Origin: Ammoniphilus sp. CFH 90114
GTDB taxonomy: Bacteria > Bacillota > Bacilli > Aneurinibacillales > RAOX-1
Assembly (NCBI RefSeq): GCF_004123195.1
Contig: NZ_SDLI01000005.1
Location: 31,999 to 95,998, forward strand
Direction of reading: 5' to 3'
Length of the DNA stretch: 64,000 nucleotides
The notes beneath the pieces are model-generated. The model saw only the letters and a list, made by a program, of their open reading frames with translations. It had not been told where the DNA came from and did no database searches. Shown here in pieces: positions 61,729 to 64,000 of the stretch; within the stretch, counting starts at the first letter, position 1, and each line of letters starts with the position of its first letter. The position numbers and the translations under genes were made by a program.

Positions 61729-61803
61729 CCATTCGGAATGGATGAAGGTTACTTCTATTTAATGACCTTTATCTAACCATGGTAGAGGTCATTTTTTATT
61801 TTT
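61723..61803 (+). promoter_or_regulatory. Expression platform of the manganese riboswitch (anti-antiterminator and terminator)
   Basis: ACCTT...AAGGT hairpin (61723-61749) overlaps the 3' strand of P1. The terminator AATGACCT...AGGTCATT (61761-61793) is followed by TTTTATTTTT. If P1 forms with bound Mn2+, AAGGTT (61745-61750) is freed to pair with GACCTT (61764-61769) and break the terminator, a typical on-switch arrangement (inference). Confidence 0.65.
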
Positions 61804-61822
61804 ACCAGCTGCTATTGGATTT

Positions 61823-61855
61823 AAGCACAAGCATGGTAAAACCACGCTTATGCTT
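61823..61855 (-). terminator. Imperfect hairpin after terC
   Basis: AAGCACAAGCATGG / CCACGCTTATGCTT, 12 of 14 paired, loop of five. Read on the minus strand it follows the terC stop, with only a weak T-tail. Confidence 0.45.
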
Positions 61856-61866
61856 AGTCTTAAACA

Positions 61867-62694
61867 TTATTTGGCTTTTTCTTGTTTTTTGGATGAGAAT
61901 GGCTTAGGCTCACCAGAACCTCCTGGATCTCCAGGATTTCCAGGTTCTTTCTGCTTAGATAAGAACCAACCTGAAACGGCTATGAGTATAAGAACCGACC
62001 AGAAAGTGAGCTTCCACGCTGTCGTTTTGGGGAAACCAACAGGTAAATAAGCTAAGTCAGGATGTGAGAGGGTATAGACGGTAAGCTTGACCCCAACCCA
62101 ACCTACAATCGTAAAGGCGGCTGTTTCAAGTCCAGGCCTTTTCTGAAGTAAGCCTACAAAATAATTGGCAGCGAATCTCATAATCACTAGACCTATGATT
62201 CCACCTGCAAGGATGACAAGGAATTGTCCTCCGTCCAAACCACCAATAGGGGGGAGGGGTGTTTCAGGAAGCGTGACAGCAAAAGCTACGGCGGCTAAAA
62301 TAGCATCCACGGCGAAGGCTAAGTCAGCCAGTTCCACCTTGAGTACCGTTGTCCAAAACCCAGACCCCTGTTTGACATTGCCTGTATCTTTATTTTCACC
62401 TTTACGCAAAACGAACTTTTTGAACATGTGATTAAGACTGATAAATATGAGGTATAAAGCTCCTATGGCTTGAACCTGCCAGACATCCACTAAAAAAGAG
62501 ATGAGAAATAGTGACCCGAATCGGAACACAAAGGCTCCAGCTAAACCGTAAAATAAAGCCTTTTTTCTCTCCGTTTCAGGCAAATGTTTGACCATAATAG
62601 CAATAACTAAAGCATTATCAGCAGCTAGGATTCCTTCTAAAGCAATAAGAACAAGTAAAACCCAGCCGTATTCCAACAAGAGTGCAACATCCAA
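61867..62694 (-). CDS. TerC-family integral membrane protein (YkoY-like)
   Basis: A 275-residue membrane protein of the TerC family, linked to manganese export or metal loading in Bacillus. About seven to eight helices. The metal-site motifs are EGILAADNALVIAIMVKHLP near 19-38 and ELADLAFAVDAILAAVAFAV near 118-137. A Gly/Pro-rich tail (PGNPGDPGGSGEPKP) and a Lys-rich end close it. The TTG start follows AAAGGAG. It diverges from the ExoD-like gene. Its 3' end faces a Mn2+ riboswitch on the other strand, an unusual arrangement. Confidence 0.9.
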   Translation of the reverse strand: MDVALLLEYGWVLLVLIALEGILAADNALVIAIMVKHLPETERKKALFYGLAGAFVFRFGSLFLISFLVDVWQVQAIGALYLIFISLNHMFKKFVLRKGENKDTGNVKQGSGFWTTVLKVELADLAFAVDAILAAVAFAVTLPETPLPPIGGLDGGQFLVILAGGIIGLVIMRFAANYFVGLLQKRPGLETAAFTIVGWVGVKLTVYTLSHPDLAYLPVGFPKTTAWKLTFWSVLILIAVSGWFLSKQKEPGNPGDPGGSGEPKPFSSKKQEKAK

Positions 62695-62752
62695 TGTAGA
62701 CGACTCCTTTCGGTTTCCTTTAGCCTTACTATTCCTTTAAACTCAGTTATTC

Positions 62753-63400
62753 ATGAAAAGACTTTTTCTGAAATGGAGAACTTACCAAGTGAAAACATCA
62801 ACTTCCTTCTCGAAAACGCTAAAGAACCTTTCGGTTCCATCTCATGGGATTACCTTGGGGAAATTTCTTCATGATCTAGGGCAACAGGGGATTCTAGTTG
62901 GACTTGCCTTCCTAACCATCCCTTTTTTGTTTGGGGTGTCCATTCCAGGCACTAGCACACCCTTTGGCATTCTGATTGCTCTTGTCTCGTGGCAGCTCCT
63001 TCTTCAACGACCTGTCTCAATTCCAAGGAAGTTCGGAAACATTCAATTATCCTCTGCTTCCATCGTGAAATTGCAGAACAAAAGCCTTCCTTGGATTATG
63101 AGGATGGAAGAAAAAATAAAGCCACGTTGGATATCCTGGTTCAAATCACCGCTTATTCGTCAATGTCATATAGCAGTCATGATGCTTAGTGGTATCTTAT
63201 TAACCGTTCCGATTCCAATTCCATTAACCAATGCGTTTCCGGCCTATGCAGTCTTACTATTAAGCATTGGCATTTTGGAACGGGACGGTTTGCTTGTGTT
63301 CATCGGCCATACGTTTTTTGTTACCAGTATTCTCTATTTTGTTTTTATCGGATGGATCGGAACAGAGGGGATAATGGCGCTTTGGACGTCTGTATTTTAG
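62753..63400 (+). CDS. Exopolysaccharide synthesis protein ExoD family
   Basis: A 215-residue membrane protein of the ExoD family. GKFLHDLGQQGILVGLAFLTIPFLFGVSIPGTSTPFGILIALVSWQLLLQRP near 36-87, then TVPIPIPLTNAFPAYAVLLLSIGILERDGLLVFIGH near 158-194 are typical. About four to five hydrophobic segments. The biochemical role of the family is not known. The ATG at 62753 lacks a clear ribosome site; GTG 62789 (preceded by GGAG) is possible. It diverges from terC. Confidence 0.85.
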   Translation: MKRLFLKWRTYQVKTSTSFSKTLKNLSVPSHGITLGKFLHDLGQQGILVGLAFLTIPFLFGVSIPGTSTPFGILIALVSWQLLLQRPVSIPRKFGNIQLSSASIVKLQNKSLPWIMRMEEKIKPRWISWFKSPLIRQCHIAVMMLSGILLTVPIPIPLTNAFPAYAVLLLSIGILERDGLLVFIGHTFFVTSILYFVFIGWIGTEGIMALWTSVF

Positions 63401-63407
63401 GGTGGAT

Positions 63408-63448
63408 AAATGCTTGCTCAAGATCATCGTGAACAAGCATTTATTTTT
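63408..63448. terminator. Bidirectional terminator
   Basis: AAATGCTTGcTCA / TGAaCAAGCATTT with a 9-base loop and ATTTTTTC, between the convergent ExoD-like and SLH genes. Confidence 0.85.
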
Positions 63449-63451
63449 TCT

Positions 63452-64000
63452 TTATTCTTCTACTTTCTTCAATTGAACAATACCTTTTTCTTTTACATTT
63501 CGAATGAACTGAATCGCTTCAGCCCTAGTAAGGGTGCCTTTTGGGACATAGCTGTCGATGCTTGCTTCTGCGGTTCTGCCTGAAGCCAGCTTATGGTTTA
63601 GGAGGTACATCACGGCTTCTTGTTCACTCATCTTTTTGCCGGAAACCGCCTCCGCTACTAAAACTGCAACGGCGCCTCTTGTCATGGGCTGGCTGCGTTG
63701 TGAGAGGGTTGTGAGTCCAGGAACATTCCATAACATGTCCTCTAAGACCTTGTAGAACGGTTCATTCCAAGCTGCGCCCGGCATGGGATTCAGTTGAAAG
63801 CCATTTTCCTCTTCATAGGAGTGAATGAATAGCGTGATAAACTCGGCTTCCGTAACCGCTTTTTCCGGTTGGAACCTGCCGTCTGGATATCCCTCGGAGA
63901 CTTCGGTTTTAGCTGCCCATTGGATAGTGCCATTACGGAAAATCCAATGCGTGTTGGGAATGTCCGTGAATCGGTTGGCGTAATAGGTTAGCTTGTTATC
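63452..64000 (-). CDS. SLH-domain surface protein, truncated by the window edge
   Basis: The C-terminal part of a surface protein, open to the end of the window (at least 182 residues). Two or three S-layer homology motifs are seen: YANRFTDIPNTHWIFRNGTIQWAAKTEVSEGYPDGRFQPEKAVTEAEFI, then GAVAVLVAEAVSG, and SYVPKGTLTRAEAIQFIRNV. These bind pyruvylated wall polymer in related organisms. The domain carried by the missing N-terminus is not visible. Confidence 0.85.
   Translation of the reverse strand, partial: DNKLTYYANRFTDIPNTHWIFRNGTIQWAAKTEVSEGYPDGRFQPEKAVTEAEFITLFIHSYEEENGFQLNPMPGAAWNEPFYKVLEDMLWNVPGLTTLSQRSQPMTRGAVAVLVAEAVSGKKMSEQEAVMYLLNHKLASGRTAEASIDSYVPKGTLTRAEAIQFIRNVKEKGIVQLKKVEE

Noticed and set aside
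61850-62050. A plus-strand gene directly after the manganese riboswitch
   Set aside because: The 66-codon frame lacks a ribosome site and is the complement of the terC C-terminal tail.

Overview
The window looks like chromosomal DNA of an endospore-forming member of the Bacillota. A relative of Paenibacillaceae/Brevibacillus/Ammoniphilus is my inference; no rRNA or marker gene is present to fix it. Support: AGGAGG-type ribosome binding sites, GTG/TTG starts, sigma-A promoters (TTGACA-17-TATAAT), CotF-family spore coat genes, a YheC/YheD coat-associated ATP-grasp protein, SLH-domain surface proteins, a pimeloyl-CoA synthetase (bioW) type biotin operon behind a BirA operator, and a yybP-ykoY manganese riboswitch.

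Layout. 0.4-6.9 kb: a CitA/DcuS-like two-component system diverging from a tripartite tricarboxylate transporter (TctC-TctB-TctA) and a methyltransferase. 7-11.7 kb: small coiled-coil proteins, an adenylate-forming enzyme with a C-terminal frameshift, YheC/YheD. 11.9-18.9 kb: MFS transporter with a divergent Crp/Fnr regulator, spore coat genes, NmrA-like SDR, a methyltransferase with tandem promoters and a terminator-like leader, Bcp peroxiredoxin, broken ASCH gene. 19.7-29.6 kb: UbiB-like kinase, three-module surface protein, SLH-NlpC/P60 hydrolase, nitroreductase, aminotransferase, small membrane proteins. 29.8-34.3 kb: biotin operon on the minus strand, lacking bioB.

34.7-50.8 kb is the centrepiece: an aromatic-acid catabolic island. 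It holds an aldehyde dehydrogenase, MFS permease, HbpS-like protein, RidA, two-subunit Rieske oxygenase, TRAP transporter, GntR regulator, LigB-type extradiol dioxygenase (gallate / 3-O-methylgallate dioxygenase-like), alpha/beta hydrolase, GalB-like hydratase, GalC/LigK-like aldolase, SDR, glutathione-independent formaldehyde dehydrogenase and a second GntR paralogue. The set suggests degradation of a methoxylated aromatic acid through a methylgallate/gallate ring to pyruvate plus oxaloacetate, with released C1 oxidised by FdhA. Four promoters in the island carry the same TTGTTGACAA-type palindrome, which defines a likely local GntR regulon.

51-64 kb: YiaA-like membrane protein, fumarylacetoacetate-hydrolase family enzyme, CotF, M6 metalloprotease with a CFI-box C-terminus, prolyl 4-hydroxylase, lipoprotein plus membrane M28 peptidase, TerC, ExoD-like protein and a truncated SLH protein. 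The Mn2+ riboswitch lies on the plus strand, pointing against the adjacent minus-strand terC gene.

Non-coding structure is rich. There are three separate tandem arrays with an exact 52-bp period and a conserved hairpin (19.2, 27.6 and 53.5 kb), a dispersed palindromic element (TAAAGCGC...GCGCTTTA) in four places, and other short dispersed repeats. All family names come from recognising sequence motifs by eye; no database search was run.
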